NCBI RefSeq assembly: GCF_027942865.1
Contig: NC_134524.1
Coordinates: forward strand, 3,362,036 to 3,426,035
Direction: 5' to 3'
DNA length: 64,000 nucleotides
Origin: Odontesthes bonariensis
Taxonomy: Eukaryota > Chordata > Actinopteri > Atheriniformes > Atherinopsidae
Part shown: positions 10,693 to 23,966 of the stretch, one piece after another
Layout: each line of letters begins with the position of its first letter
Position numbering within the stretch: the first letter of the stretch is position 1
Notes under the pieces: generated by a model
Database searches by the model: none
The model's input: the letters and a program-made list of their open reading frames with translations, nothing else
What the model was told of the DNA's origin: nothing
Translations under genes and position numbers: made by a program

Positions 10693-13600
10693 GAGCATCT
10701 GGACGCACGGCTTGGGCTCCCAAACCAGCCTCTTTGAGAGGGGTTGGACTCTCTTTCACTCTGGAGTTCCCGTGGTGAGAGGTGCAGAGTGGGTGTGGGC
10801 ATACTTATTTCCCCCCGGCTGTGTGCCTGCACATCGGGGTTTACCCGAGAGGGTAGCCTCCCTCCGCCTTCAGGTGGGGGGACAGGTCCTGACTTTTGTT
10901 TGTGTTTAGGCACCAAACAGCAGTTCAGAGTACCCACACTTTTTGGAGTCCCTGGAGGAGGAACTGGAGAGTGCTCCTGCAGGAGACTCCCTCGTCCTGC
11001 TGGGGGACTTCAATGCTCACGTGGGCAATGACAGTGAGACCTGGAAGGGGGTGATAGGAACGCCCCCCCCGATCTGAATCAGAGTGGTGTTATGTTATTG
11101 GACTTCTGTGCTCGTCATGGACTGTCCCTACGCCGCAGCTCGATGATCAACTTTGTGGTTGAAGCTGTGGCCGTAAGGTGGTCAGTAACTCTGTGACTCT
11201 GGAAGCAGCTGATGGGTACCGACAGGCCAAGCGTAACGCAGTCACGGCGGTTGCTGAGGCAAAAACTCGGGCTTGGGAGGAGTTCGGTGGGGTCATGGAG
11301 AACGACTTCTGGACGGCCTCGAAGAGATTCTGGTCCACCATCCAGTGGCTCAGGAGGGGAGCGGTGCACCATCAACACCGGTGAGGGCGGGGCTCTGCTG
11401 ACCTCATCTAGGGACGTCGTGAGTCGGTGGGGGGAATACTTCGAGGTGTACGCTGGCGCGATTTGGCTGCCGCTGCTCAACGAGGCTATCTGTGTCCTGA
11501 CGCTTAGTTAGCGATTTTTCTTTCTAACTTGAGTTGAACATTAAGGACCTTGCCTTTACTTTGGATTACAACCGGAAACCCTCCCCCCCTTTGGGATTTC
11601 TGCCCTCGTTTGGATTGTTTACATCAACAAAGTTCGACCAACCTGAGAACAACTATTCCGCCGCTTCCACAAACCGTGTTCTGGCGTCTGCTTCATGGTC
11701 TGGTTTGTCCTCCTGAGTCTGTCTGCTTAGCAGTTAGCTAGGCGGAATTCGTCCTTGTTTGGCATGGCTTTCAGTTATTTCTCCTCAGAACTCCACAAAC
11801 TCAACTCCGCAATCACTCCTGGACTTAATATCCCCATTGTAAATAAACTCGGACTATTGCGTCGCACCCGTTATGCCCACCGTAGTACACACAGAAACTT
11901 TGTTTACCACCGGCAGCTTGGGCTGTGCATTCCTTCCATCTGGACGCCCGTCGCACAACTGACACATCATCAGAGGACTGCCACCAAGAGGCTATTTGAT
12001 GCTACGCAGGACAGAAAACGTGGAGTGGATCACACCCTACTCCGGCCCCTACAGAGACACTCCAACACCACCCCATCTCCCCCTGTTAAAATTGAACTTT
12101 TAAATGCACAATCCCTTAATAACAAGGCATCTTTTATTCGTGACCACATCATAAATGAGAAAATACACTTCATGTGTTTAGTTGAGACTTGGCAACAACC
12201 AGAGGTGTACTCGAGTCCAAATGAAGCCTGTCCCCCTCGCTACACCTACCTCAGCAAAGCCCGCACCCCTGGCCGTGGTGGTGGCCTTGCCGTTGTGCAC
12301 TGGGGAGACTTGACAGTTGTCCCCCCTGTCCCTGCCTGTTCTCTCCTCTTTTGAATGCCTTGCGTTTAAATGCAAACCACCACTTTCCACCACAGTTCTC
12401 CTGATATACCGCCCCTCCAAACCCAACCCAGCCTTCATCCCTGAGATACATGACCTCCTTACCACACTCTGCACAACCCCAGGGAAAATCATCATACTTG
12501 GCGATTTTAATATTCATGTTAACAACCCCCCTTCCTACTATGTAGCCGAACTCCTCAATCTCATTGACAGTCTCAACCTCACCCAACACGTCAATATCCC
12601 AACACACTCCAGAGGCCACACCCTTGATTTGTTGATCACCAACTCCACCTCCATCAGCAATCTCTTGGTGCACGATCTGGGCATGTCTGACCACAAAGCC
12701 ATCTCAATGGAGCTACCCACCTCGTCCCCCTTCAATAAGTCCAGCAGACAAATCAGTTTCAGGAACTTTAAAAACATCAACCCAGTCACCCTGACTACTG
12801 ACCTCCAACATCTCTCCACTGCCAACCGCGAACGGAAAAGTTAGTTTCTGCCCAACTTCACAACCACCTCACCACTAACAGCTTGTATGAGAAGTTCCAC
12901 TCTGGGTTCCGCTCTGGCCACAGTACGGAAACCGCTCTGGTCAGGGTTACAAATGTCCTGCAAATGACAGCTGACGCTGGCTCTCCACATCCTTCTACAC
13001 CGCCTCCACTCCTCCATCGGACTTTCTGACACCACCCTGGCTTGGTTCACATCATATCTCACTGACAGAACAGAATATGTTTCCCTGGGAGGTGCAAAAT
13101 CAGACACGCACTACGCTACATGTGGTGTCCCTCAAGGTTCCGTCCTTGGCCCCACCCTCTTCACACTGTACATGCTCCCCCTCGGTCGTGTCCTCAGCCG
13201 GCATGGAATATCTTTCCACTGCTATGCTGATGACACCCAACTCCACCTGCCTGGAGGAGATAATGGCGTGGATGACGGCAAACTTCATGCAACTAAACAG
13301 CTCAAAAACAGAAGCCATTCTTGTTGGCACTCCGCACCAGATCCGGTCATCCACTATCACCAGCATCACCTTCTACGGCCAAGACATCCACCTTTCACCC
13401 TCAGTCACTAATCTCGGTGTTAGGATGGACCCTCACCTGACCTTTGAGGCCCACATCAAACAACTCTGCAAAACCTCCTTCTTTCACCTCAGAAACATTG
13501 CAAAACTCCGCCCTGTACTCACTCTCCCTGATTCCGAAAAACTCGTCCACGCCTTTGTCTCCTCCAGGCTGGACTACTGCAACACACTCCTCATCGGGAT

Positions 13601-15600
13601 CCCCGGCAAGAACATCCAGCAGATGCAGTATATTCAGAACTGTGCTGCCAGGATCCTGATGGGGGTGCTGAAGTACCACCACATCACACCCATCCTCAGA
13701 TCCCTCCATTGGCTTCCTGTCAAATTCAAGATTCCCTTCTGTCCCACCAGTGCCTCCATGGCACTGCCCCCCCCCCCCCCCCCCCCTCATCAAAGAACTC
13801 ATTGCCCCTCATTCCTCCTCAAGTCATCTCCGCTCTGGACAGGCCGACCTCCTCCAGCTCCAGAGGACAAGGCTCAGGAGTATGGTCGACCGGGCCTTCA
13901 GCTCAGCTGCACCCAGTCTGTGGAATGCTCTCCCTGACCATCTAAGGGCACCACAGACTGTGGATTCTTTAAAAAAAAGGCCTTTTTAGAAAAGCCTTTA
14001 GTTTAACTGAAAAATCTTTGAATTATTTCTCTGTTTGTTTATTTGTTTTGTTTTTTAAATGCTAGTTTTAAAATGTAGCACTCTGAGGTCATTAAGTTGA
14101 TGTAAAGTGCTTTATAAATCAAATATATTATTATTATTATTACCTCCTCAATCCTACCGACATGCCTTCCGATGAGGAAGCAGAGTTGGGGAGCTCGGAC
14201 GTGGGGCCTCCCATTTCTGGGGCTGAGGTTGCCGAGGTGGTCAAAAACCTCCTCGTGGCAAGGCCCCGGGGGTGGATGAGGTCCGTCCGGAGTTCCTCAA
14301 GGCTCTGGATGCTTTAGGGCTGTCTTGGTTGACAGGCCTCTGCAGCATCGCGTGGACATCGGGGGCAGTGCCTCTGGACTGGCAGATCGGGGTGGTGGTC
14401 CCCCTCTTTAAAACGGGGGGCTGGAGGGTGTGTTCCAACTATAGGGGGATCACACTCCTCAGCCTCCCTGGTAAGGTCTATTCGGGGGTACTGGAGAGGA
14501 GGATCTGCCGGATAAGCGAATCTCGGATTCAGGAGGTGCAGTGTGGTTTTCGTCCTGGCCGTGGAACAGTAGACCAGCTCTATACCCTCAGCAGGATCCT
14601 GGAGGGTGCATGGGAGTTCGCCCAACCGGTCTACATGTGTTTTGTGGATTTGGTGAAGGCGTTCAACCTTGTCCATTAGGGACTCTGGTGGGAGGTGCTC
14701 CGGGAGTATGGAGTGCCGGACTCCTTGATTTGGGCTGTTCGGTCTCTGTATGACCGGTGTCAGAGTTTGGTCCGCATTGCCGGCAGTAAGTCGGACATGT
14801 TTCCTGTGAGGGTTGGACTCCGTCAGGGCTGCCCTTTGTCACCGATTCTGTTCATAATTTTTATGGACAGAATTTCTAGGCGCAGCCAGGGCATTGAGGG
14901 GGTCCGGTTTGGCGACCTCAGAATCGGGTCTCTGCTTTTTTGCGGACGATTTGGTTCTGTTGGCGTCGTCGGGCCGTGACCTTCAGCTCTCACTGGGGCG
15001 GTTCGCAGCCGAGTGTGAAGCGGCTGGGATGAGAATCAGCACCTCCAAATCTGAGACCATGGTCCTCGGCCGGAAAAGGGTGGAATGCCCTCTCCGGGTC
15101 GGGAATGAGATCCTTCCCCAAGTGGAGGAGCTCAAGTATCTCGGGGTCTTGTTCACGAGTGAGGGACGAATGGAGCAGGAGATTGACAGACGGATCGGTG
15201 CGGCGTCTGCAGTGATGCGGGCTCTGCACCGGCCCGTCGTGGTGAAGAAGGAGCTGAGCCAGAAGGCCAAGCTCTCGATTTACCGGTCAATCTATGTTCC
15301 TACCCTCACCTATGGTCACGAGCTGTGGGTAGTGACCGAGAGAATGAGATCGTGGATACAAGCGGCCAAAATGAGTTTCCTCCGCAGGGTGTCTGGGCTC
15401 TCCCTTAGAGATAGGGTGAGAAGCTCGGTCATCCGGGAGGGGCTCGGAGTAGAACCGCTGCTCCTCCGCATCCAGAGGAGTCAGATGAGGTGGCTCGGCC
15501 ATCTGGTTAGGATGCCTCCTGGACGCCTCCCTGGTGAGGTGTTCCGGGCCCGTCCCTTCTCTGCTTAAGCTGCTGCCCCCGCGACCCGATCCCCGGAGAA
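10693..15600 (+). mobile_element. Rex3/RTE-like LINE interrupted by another LINE
   Basis: The left part (10693-11446) carries an AP-endonuclease remnant with [14 protein letters not shown], an internal deletion and stops. The right part (14143-15600) carries the reverse transcriptase: GKAPGVDEVRPEFLKALDA, QCGFRPGRGT, GLRQGCPLSPILF, and an ADD core split by a one-base shift near 14936. A conserved RTE C-terminal region to about 15568 ends with [20 protein letters not shown]. The two parts join exactly across the L2-like insertion (GEYFE, then LLNPT). The 3' end runs into a GATG array, the tail expected for Rex3-type elements. The copy is degenerate and not functional. Confidence 0.88.
11447..14142 (+). 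mobile_element. L2/Maui-like LINE nested in the Rex3-like LINE
   Basis: After an untranslated lead, 11755-12844 encodes an endonuclease domain with IELLNAQSLNNKASFIRDHI, IIILGDFNIHVN, GHTLDLLITN and LGMSDHKAIS, with a frameshift near 12345. The reverse transcriptase follows with deletions: FHSGFRSGHSTETALV, GISFHCYADDTQLHL, NSSKTEAILVGTP and RLDYCNTLLIGIP. The 3' end, TGTAAAGTGCTTTATAAATC then (ATT)n, is the usual L2-type tail. No clear target duplication flanks it, and one base of the Rex3 sequence appears lost. A run of about 20 C near 13768 disrupts the frame. Confidence 0.85.
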
Positions 15601-15610
15601 GCAGGAAGAT

Positions 15611-16555
<945 letters not shown>

Positions 16556-16559
16556 ATGC

Positions 16560-17697
16560 TCACGGTGTCCCAGTGACAGGTGGACCTGTGTCTCTTATTA
16601 AAGTGCAGATCCTGTATTCTGAGTGTTCATTCTACATGCAACCAGAGTACAGCTGCTGCACCTGCTGCTGCTGCTGCTTTGTGACGACGTAATGAGTTAA
16701 CCAAAACATCATTAATTCATCTTCTATAGCTACTTCTTCTGTTCGGGGGGTTGGAGTCTGTACACCCAGGACCATCACAGAGAAGCCATCGTGCACACTC
16801 ACACTCACTCATAGGGTCCATTTAGAATCAGCAGTTCACCTGGGATTTGAACCAGGAACCTTCTTGCTTCGAGGCGACAGCGCCTTTCACCACATATAAA
16901 GTACTGCTGTGACTTGGCTGAAAGGTCAGCTTCTGTAACCAATCAGAGTTTGACCTGTGTGATGTCATCAGGAGAACTGATGTAAAAGCTCTCAGGTGGA
17001 ACCAGAAGTGCAGTCTGTCTGACAAAAATCTGACAAGATTTTAAACCAGACTTTACACGTCTAATATGGATGAAAATGAAGGAAAAATGCTTCTTTGTGT
17101 ATTAAAAGTCACTCGCTGTAGCTGTTTATTCTCACCTGAGAGGCCTCAGAGGTCTGCAGCTCATTCCTGTTGAATCACGTGATTTACATGCGTGCACGCT
17201 CTGCTCTGCAGACATTCAGCTCTGCTTGTCTTGACATGTTTTTCCTGAGCGTCTCTCTGCTGTTTGTTCCTCACTGAGAACAGACGTCCTGAGTTTAACA
17301 GGAACGTTGCTGCTGTTGGGACTGAAGTCGGGTCACAGAGTTACTTTCAGAGATTTTGTCATCGTTCACTGATCTCTGATCAGCTGATTGAAGGCACCGC
17401 CTCTCAAACTCCACTTTCTTCCGTATCAGCTTCGGAAGAATACGGAATTCTTCCGAAGCTGATACGGAAGACTTCAATCAGGCGCCGCCTCTGAAACTCC
17501 ACCTTCTTCCGTATTTATCGAGACATCGTTACAGCGAGGCACGAAGGGACATTTGTTCAGGTTCTGGTTTATTGTTCAGCTTCGTTTCTAACTTAGTTTG
17601 GTTTATGAGTTACACTCATCACGTTTTCTGCATCTGTTGGAAAATCCTGGAATTGTTGAACTTTTCCCACAGAGTTGGATCTGAACAATAAGAGGAA
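16560..17697. other. 5' flank of the V-set Ig receptor
   Basis: The segment 16745-16880 carries words of a common teleost interspersed repeat, ending GGATTTGAACCAGGAACCTT. The rest is unclassified apart from the perfect palindrome at 17418-17470. The promoter of the Ig receptor should lie here, but no core motif is clear. Confidence 0.4.
17418..17470. repeat. Perfect 24-bp inverted repeat upstream of Ig receptor
   Basis: Arms 17418-17441 and 17447-17470 are exact reverse complements separated by ACGGA. The arm begins CTTCCGTATCAGCTTCGG. It lies about 230 bp upstream of the start codon. Flanking CCGCCTCT...AAACTCCACYTTCTTCCGTAT words repeat on both sides. It could form a cruciform or RNA hairpin, or be a small foldback insertion. 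Confidence 0.9.
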
Positions 17698-19591
17698 ATG
17701 GCTGCTTTAACGTCTCTGAGCGTCTCTCTGCTGTGTGTCGGCCTCCTCCTGTCTGTTTCTGCAGGTGAGTTTGAGCTGGGGACTTAAGCTGGAAACTGTT
17801 TTCATATGAGATGCAGTGAAGGAAAAGTCTGCCGGCTCTGACCGGGATGTGTGGATGTTTGTCATAACTCAAGTCGGGCGGGTGGGAGAACTTTTAGTGT
17901 CAAGACGCTGACATGAGAGGTTCAGGTTATAAGAGAGAGAGAAAAGGATTCATTCATCTGTTTACAGAGGCGAGGTAAAAGCTAAACAATTAGAGAAAAA
18001 TTTAAAGAAAAAGTTTTTAAATTCAGTTTTATTTATAAAGCAGCTTATTACACAAATGTAATCTTTTTATTCTCTGTAACAGGATCACACATTACACACT
18101 TTCTACAGGAGGCTGAACTCTGAGTATCAGGCGTCATGTCTGTGGATTAAATCATGTAAATATGAGCTGTTTATGTGTTTATCATTGTGTGAAAAGTTTT
18201 CTGTGTGGATTCTCTGAGTTTCACTTCTTTACCTGATGGAGGGAAATCAGCTGCTGGTTCAGAACCAGTTTCAGCTGTTTTGTTGCTCATCAGACCTCCT
18301 GAGGTCCAGCTCAGAGCAGGGTGGGCTCTCTGGTGTCTCCTCACTCTGATGCTGCTGTGGAAGTTCAGAGTTCCTCTCTGAGCTCTTTAACCTCTCTGCT
18401 CTGTGTTGTTTCCTCTCTGTAACCTCTCTGCTCTGTGTTGTTTCCTCTCTCTGTAACCTCTCTGCTCTGTGTTGTTTCCTCTCTCTGTAACCTCTCTGCT
18501 CTGTGTTGTTTCCTCTCTGTAACCTCTCTGCTCTGTGTTGTTTCCTCTCTGTAACCTCTCTGCTCTGTGTTGTTTCCTCTCTCTGTAACCTCTCTGCTCT
18601 GTGTTGTTTCCTCTCTGTAACCTCTCTGCTCTGTGTTGTTTCCTCTCTCTGTAACCTCTCTGCTCTGTGTTGTTTCCTCTCTGTAACCTCTCTGCTCTGT
18701 GTTGTTTCCTCTCTGTAACCTCTCTGCTCTGTGTTGTTTCCTCTCTGTAACCTCTCTGCTCTGTGTTGTTTCCTCTCTCTGTAACCTCTCTGCTCTGTGT
18801 TGTTTCCTCTCCTGCAGAACAGAAAATCATCCCAGCTGAACCTGGACAGGATGTTACTCTGACATGTAGAGCTCCCAACAACAACCCCATCATAGTTGTA
18901 GAGTGGAGCAGAGCTGATCTGAAGCCAAAATATGTTCTCATCTACAGAGATGGTCACTATGGTCAACATGACCAGAATCCATCTTTTAAGAACCGGGTGG
19001 ATCTGCAGGACAGACAGATGAAGGATGGAGACGTGTCTCTGATTCTGAGAAATGTGACGACTGAGGACAAAGGAACATATGAGTGTCGAGTTAAGCAGGA
19101 AGGAACAAACCAGGAGAGAGGCTTCAAGACCATCAGCATCATCCTCCTGGAAGTTGTTGAACCAGGTGAGTGTGAGTGTGAGTGTGTCTCTGGATCAGAG
19201 CTGAAGCAGCTTCCTGGTTGTTGATGTGAGAGTGAAACATCTCAGATCAGATGTTTCAGGTGTTTTCTAAAGATGTTGTTGATGAGACTCTGTAGAAAGC
19301 AGCTGGTCTGAGTGCAGGAGATGATGTGGGACAGCAGTTTGAAGAGGAAATGTTCTTCAGTCATCACCCACCTGACAGCTGGTAACCACATCTGTTTCTG
19401 ATCTGCAGGGAAGAGAACTGGAGGAGGAGAGGGTGGAGGAGAGAAGGGAGGAGGAGGAGCTGTTGGACTGATCGTTGGACTGATCGTTTTATCTCTTCTT
19501 CTTCTTCTTGCTGTTGGTGGTTTCCTGATCTATAAAAGAAAACCTGCCTGGTTGAATCGATATCAGCCTCCAGCGAAACCAGCAGCAGTTG
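17698..19591 (+). CDS. V-set Ig receptor, B7/butyrophilin-like, module 1
   Basis: Exons are 17698..17764, 18818..19165 and 19409..19591, each ending in phase 1. Exon 1 is a classic signal peptide, MAALTSLSVSLLCVGLLLSV. Exon 2 is one V-set domain: VTLTCRAP, VVEWSRADLK, YVLIYRDG, RQMKDGDVSLILRNV and DKGTYECRV show both Ig cysteines, the tryptophan and the DxGxYxC motif. Exon 3 has a glycine-rich linker and a membrane helix (AVGLIVGLIVLSLLLLLAVG) followed by YKRK. Sequence style suits teleost B7/butyrophilin-like (CD276-, HHLA2- or VTCN1-like) ligands; the exact orthologue is not identifiable. The cytoplasmic exon after 19591 is not seen; a gypsy element begins about 140 bases downstream. The second module at 27.9 kb may belong to the same transcription unit, since the duplication appears to exclude exon 1. 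Confidence 0.78.
18386..18817. repeat. Minisatellite of the exon-2 branch-point/polypyrimidine tract
   Basis: Thirteen tandem units of 32-34 bp, each reading AACCTCTCTGCTCTGTGTTG then TTTCCTCTCT, end at the CTGCAG acceptor of the IgV exon. The second IgV module (27900-27934) has a single unit at the equivalent position, so the array expanded in module 1. Confidence 0.95.
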
Positions 19592-19729
19592 GTAAGATCT
19601 CATCTGTGTGAACATCTGAACTGTGAGTGTCCTGCTGCTGTTTGTGGTTCTTAGTGATCATTCCAACATGTAGAACCTGAACATGTTAAACATGTTCTGG
19701 ATTTTATTATCATGAACCAGTTGGTGTTC

Positions 19730-21283
19730 TGAATCAGGTTGAGCCCCTCCAAGTAAGCTGGAGGAGGACCTGTTTGTAACCAATTTAGCAATGATAAAGT
19801 GAATTACAGTATAATAACAAGTTAGACTATTAATAAGACTCTGGCCAGAATCAGAAGACACCAAATTCGCTAGGAGCCAATGTGTTGAGCAACAATAAGG
19901 AATCAGGCAGAGGAATAAACGTTGAGTAGCTACTCTTGTATTTTTTCACAGAGAATCAAGAAAAATGTTCAAGTTATATAAAACATACATGAATGACCAA
20001 AATAAAATAGTGTGCACACTGAGATGAAATAAAATTGTCCGTTGGGGCCCTTAAAAAATAAGAAATCGTTGCAGGTGCACCTGTTTCTTTAAAAGGTTCA
20101 TGGGAATGTAATGTGAATGTGAGTGTGTACGTGTGAATCTGCGTCGCAAGTCTTGGCTCACCACCGGTCTCAACCGGAATCTCGTCATGATCCAGATTTT
20201 CACCGTCCTCTCAAAACCTATAAACAAGGTCATATTTATTACACTCCACTCTCTGATGCATCGTTTAAGGTTTAAATGTCTAAAATGCAGAATATTGCAT
20301 CAAACCTCACATAAATCTTATCAAATCTACAACATTCAATGTTCAAGTATATCAAATATGAGGACTAAACATTCAACAACTCACATGTTTAACTGTTCCA
20401 ATAACACTTATGGTAGGTAACCATTATCATTCAAAATATAAATCATAAACATATCAAAACCATGTGCAAATACAGTAACATTACACATTGAGTTTGTTCA
20501 GAGGTATCAAAGAAGTGTGCTTAATTACTCCTACAATAGCGGCCTACTAATGCGAGAGAAACTGCACCAAAAATGACCCTCTGAGCTGCTTTAAACTTAC
20601 ACTTGAAATTAAATAAATTCCTTCAATTAGTTAAAATACTACAGAATAAAATATTATTTTACATTCATCATGACACATCAAATTACTTTCTTTTTCCCTT
20701 TAAATTGGCATTAGGAAAACAAAACAACTTCCCCTTAAATATATATATATATTGGCATAAAATAAAAGACTCAATACACACGTTCCAAAATATTGCACCA
20801 TTAACCACCTCAGTTCACTCTCATGGACTTTTACATCACCACTAGCCTGGGAATTTCCATGCTGCTTTGCGTGCGATTTCATTCTCACTGCAAAGTCAGC
20901 CTGGAAACCACCGCCCTTATTTTTGCCTGAGTTTGGGATCCAATCACAGAACGGGGGGGGCAGCAAGACAATGACGACGTCTCCTTTTCTCCTTTTTCTG
21001 TCTTCTTCACAAGCAGCTGCGCTCACTTCTCTGGCTAAGGTCAGAAAAGAACGGAAAAATTGCGCACCTGCAATGCACCTCCAAGCAGAGAGGCTGAACG
21101 TGGCCTGCGTAGCCCCTGATTTGCTGTTGAGGCACTCCCCACGTGGGCATTACGAACTGTGCGGTTCATTCAAATGCAACAGGAACATTAAACTTTGCCG
21201 ATGTAAACATAAAATAAATACTCCCCCTCTTCTTTTATTGGTCTCTAATATAATGTAATGTGTGTTTTTCCACCTGGGCTACA
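19730..21283 (-). repeat. Gypsy 3' LTR, about 1.55 kb
   Basis: The right edge is fixed by the terminus TGTAGCCCAGG next to the polypurine tract. The left edge is less sure: TG at 19730 or TGTTTGTAAC at about 19769 are both possible. The interval is AT-rich and non-coding. Confidence 0.6.
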
Positions 21284-21295
21284 CCCTCCCCTCTT
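21284..21295 (-). other. Polypurine tract of the gypsy element
   Basis: The minus strand reads AAGAGGGGAGGG immediately before the LTR start TGTAGCCC, the expected position for plus-strand priming. Confidence 0.75.
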
Positions 21296-21328
21296 GAACT
21301 TATGCACGTCTCTGTGCATGGTAGACAG

Positions 21329-22943
21329 TTAAATGATAATTATTCGAGGGGATAAAGAAGGGGGTCGAAAAAGCTCCTCAGCATCACTTATGACATCTGC
21401 CCAAGCTGTTGACAGTCCTTGAACGAATGATGTCACTGCTGTGATCAAGGGATTACCTAACTCCGTATACTCAAGCTGTCCTGGCGGCTGACGGTTTCTC
21501 TCAGATCTCCTGACAGAATCATTTGTATCCATTCGTTCCTCTATCTCCTCTGTATCCATTGGGACTGTTTCATCCTTTCCTCCCATTGCACTTGCATCCT
21601 CCTCTCTTTCCTCAGGTCCTGCAGCTCTAATGCCATCCTTCTCCTTGTCATTGTCTGACATATCCGAGGGAACTGGAAGTTGCTCTCCTCGGGGTTCCGG
21701 ATGGTCATCCCCAGGTGAGTCGGTTTGAAACAAGGCTGTTTCATCTGCCTGTTCGGTTGGTGTGACTCTATCGGTGGGTAAGTACTCAGTATCACTCTGG
21801 TGAAAGTTAGACTCAATGAGCATCAAAGGACCATCTGAAGTACTATTGGACATATCAGGTTGGTGGTCAAGATCAGGTGGGTTGTCAATACCAGGAGTCC
21901 TATCAATATTCTGAGCGTGTACAGGACTCTCAACAGGACAAATGCCTGGAGGTTCAGTATGCTGAGTATCTTGGACATTGGTCATAGGTAGGTCAGGGTG
22001 CACAGGACTCTCACTGACCGTGGGAACAGGGGAACTTAAACAAACAGGAATGAGTACATCATCTCCTTCATCTGAGGAATCCCCTTCCTCCACCGCAGGG
22101 TTTGCATGGGTTCCTGGCCTGCGTGGTACTGGTTTCTGTACAGGCTCCCTGCTTTCCTCCACAGGTAGGTACTCACAAGGAAGTAACAGGTCCCTATGTA
22201 GTGTCCTTAGGGGACCATCCCTGTTTTCAGGTTTAACCGTGTAAACTGGAAGGGTGCCTGCTCTTCTCACCACTACATGGACAGTGGATTTCCATTTGTC
22301 TGAAATCTTATGTTTTCCCCGGATGCAAACATTTCTGACCAGTACTCGTTCTCCAGCTTCCAAATCTGAGGCAATTACATGTCTATGAAAACCTTGTTTT
22401 GTTCTTGTGAGCCATCTTTGCAGCCTTGTCCATAGCTAACTTGTAGCTTTCTTTGAGACGTGACTTAAGGTTTTGCACATACTCAGAGTGAGATGAATGT
22501 TGATCTTCGTGTACTGGCAACTTGAATGAAAGGTCAACTGGCAGGCGAGGTTGGCGCCCGAACATCAGTTCATATGGGGTAAAACCAGTCACCTCATTCC
22601 TGGTGCAATTGTAGGCGTGGACCAGGGGTCTTACATGGTCACGCCAACAGGACTTATCGTGATCTTGGAGAGTGCCCAACATGTCAAGCAGGGTACGATT
22701 GAATCACTCCACAGGGTTGCCCCTAGGGTGGTATGGAGTTGTCCTAACCTTGCGGATACAAGCCACCTGACAGAGTTCCCTGATTGTGCGGGACTCGAAA
22801 TCTGGACCCTGGTCACTATATAACTTTTCTGGGATACCATAGTGTACCATGAAGTTCTCCCACAGACACTTCACTACTGTGCGGGCCTTTTGATTTGGTG
22901 TTGGGATGGCAACCGCTAATTTAGTGAAGTGATCTGTGATCAC
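21329..22943 (-). pseudogene. Gypsy integrase core and C-terminal region
   Basis: Blocks include VITDHFTKLAVAIPTPN and LYSDQGPDFES, covering the first two acidic residues of the DDE core. YHPRGNPVE follows, ending at a stop where family members usually continue. Next come VHAYNCTRNEVTGFTPYELM with RQPRLPVDL, and a proline/acid-rich C-terminal extension starting GERVLVRNVCIRGKHKISDK. Stops at about 22704 and 22383 and a frameshift near 22370 break it into three open segments. Confidence 0.85.
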
Positions 22944-22959
22944 CAGTATATCTTTGGGC

Positions 22960-23966
22960 TAAGTTGTATCGCTACAGAAGTGATGGAAAAGGTTAATGCG
23001 ATTCAGACTAGCCACGGATGCGCAGATGGTATTGGTAAAGCGCGAGGATTCGAATGTTGTTGTTGAGCCGCTCAGCCGCCCCATTTCACCTATCCTGTCG
23101 GTATCAAAACAGCAGCAACAACTAGTAACAACAATGTCCGATGATAAAAGAAACAACTGGTCGAGAGCAGAGACTCTGCTTTAAACACAATTCAGGAGGT
23201 CGACGTTGTTTGGGCCCTGGATGGGAAGAGGCAGAGAAACGCAGATGTCTTCAAAAAACTGTCCACCGTTTTGCACAAGAGAGGCGTTGAGAGGAATTGG
23301 GAGGCCCTACGAAACAAATGGAAGAGCATGAAGGGGAAATATCTGGCAGAGAAGAGGCATAGTGGGAAGAGTGTAGCCGAGGGGAAAATAAATTATGAAT
23401 ATTTTGAGGAAATCGACTTAATTTTGGGCAGTCGGCCCGTGGTCACCGCCGCGAAGGAAGCCACGGTTGACAGCGGTACCGGTAAGTGTGTGCCTGTATT
23501 CTTCCAAATGTGTCCCATATTTTTTGAAGTGTGTGTGAGAGAGAGAGATTGGCCTGTTAGCTGTTTTTAGCAACGATATGACGTTTTAGCAAATGTTGAC
23601 ATGCTGTACTACAAGGACAAATGTTAAGTCATATGTGGAGATTGGGTGTGGAGAGGTGTGTTATTTATTAATCCATTTGAAAAGGTACGTAGCCTTGAAA
23701 GTTATAGCAACTGTTACTATTCCGGGAGGCTGACAATAACAGCGCGAGCAATTAAATTCCCGCTACCGAGCATTCTAATTCGCCACTTTTGTAATGGAAA
23801 ATCATCTGGTCGAGTCAGAATAATGCGCATCAGCACGTTCCGGTGATGTCATTTTATTTCGCTAGAATCGTCCTGTTTGATGGAAAACCAACCGAACGCA
23901 TCTTATATCGCAACAAAGTAATGCGATATAACTTTTAATTCGCTACAGAATCTGATGGAAAAAGGG
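22960..23966 (+). mobile_element. DNA-element insertion with a Myb/SANT-like ORF remnant
   Basis: Inside the gypsy integrase lies about 1 kb of unrelated DNA. Its plus strand encodes MSDDKRNNWSRAETLL then, after a frameshift, NADVFKKLSTVLHKRG, NWEALRNKWKSMKGKY and INYEYFEEIDLILGSRP, ending at a GTAAGT donor. This is the trihelical Myb/SANT-like protein type carried by Harbinger-like elements. The ends share direct rather than inverted words (CGCTACAGAA...TGATGGAAAA at 22971 and 23939, with a third related copy near 23860). About 70 codons of gypsy integrase are missing at the site. Superfamily assignment is uncertain. Confidence 0.55.

Noticed and set aside
11115-11511. Separate gene candidates in the Rex3 region
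   Set aside because: They translate as frameshifted pieces of the Rex3 reverse transcriptase interrupted by the L2-like insertion.
18271-18969. ORFs with TEQRGYRE/TTQSREV repeats
   Set aside because: They are minus-strand shadows of the splice-site minisatellite before the IgV exon.
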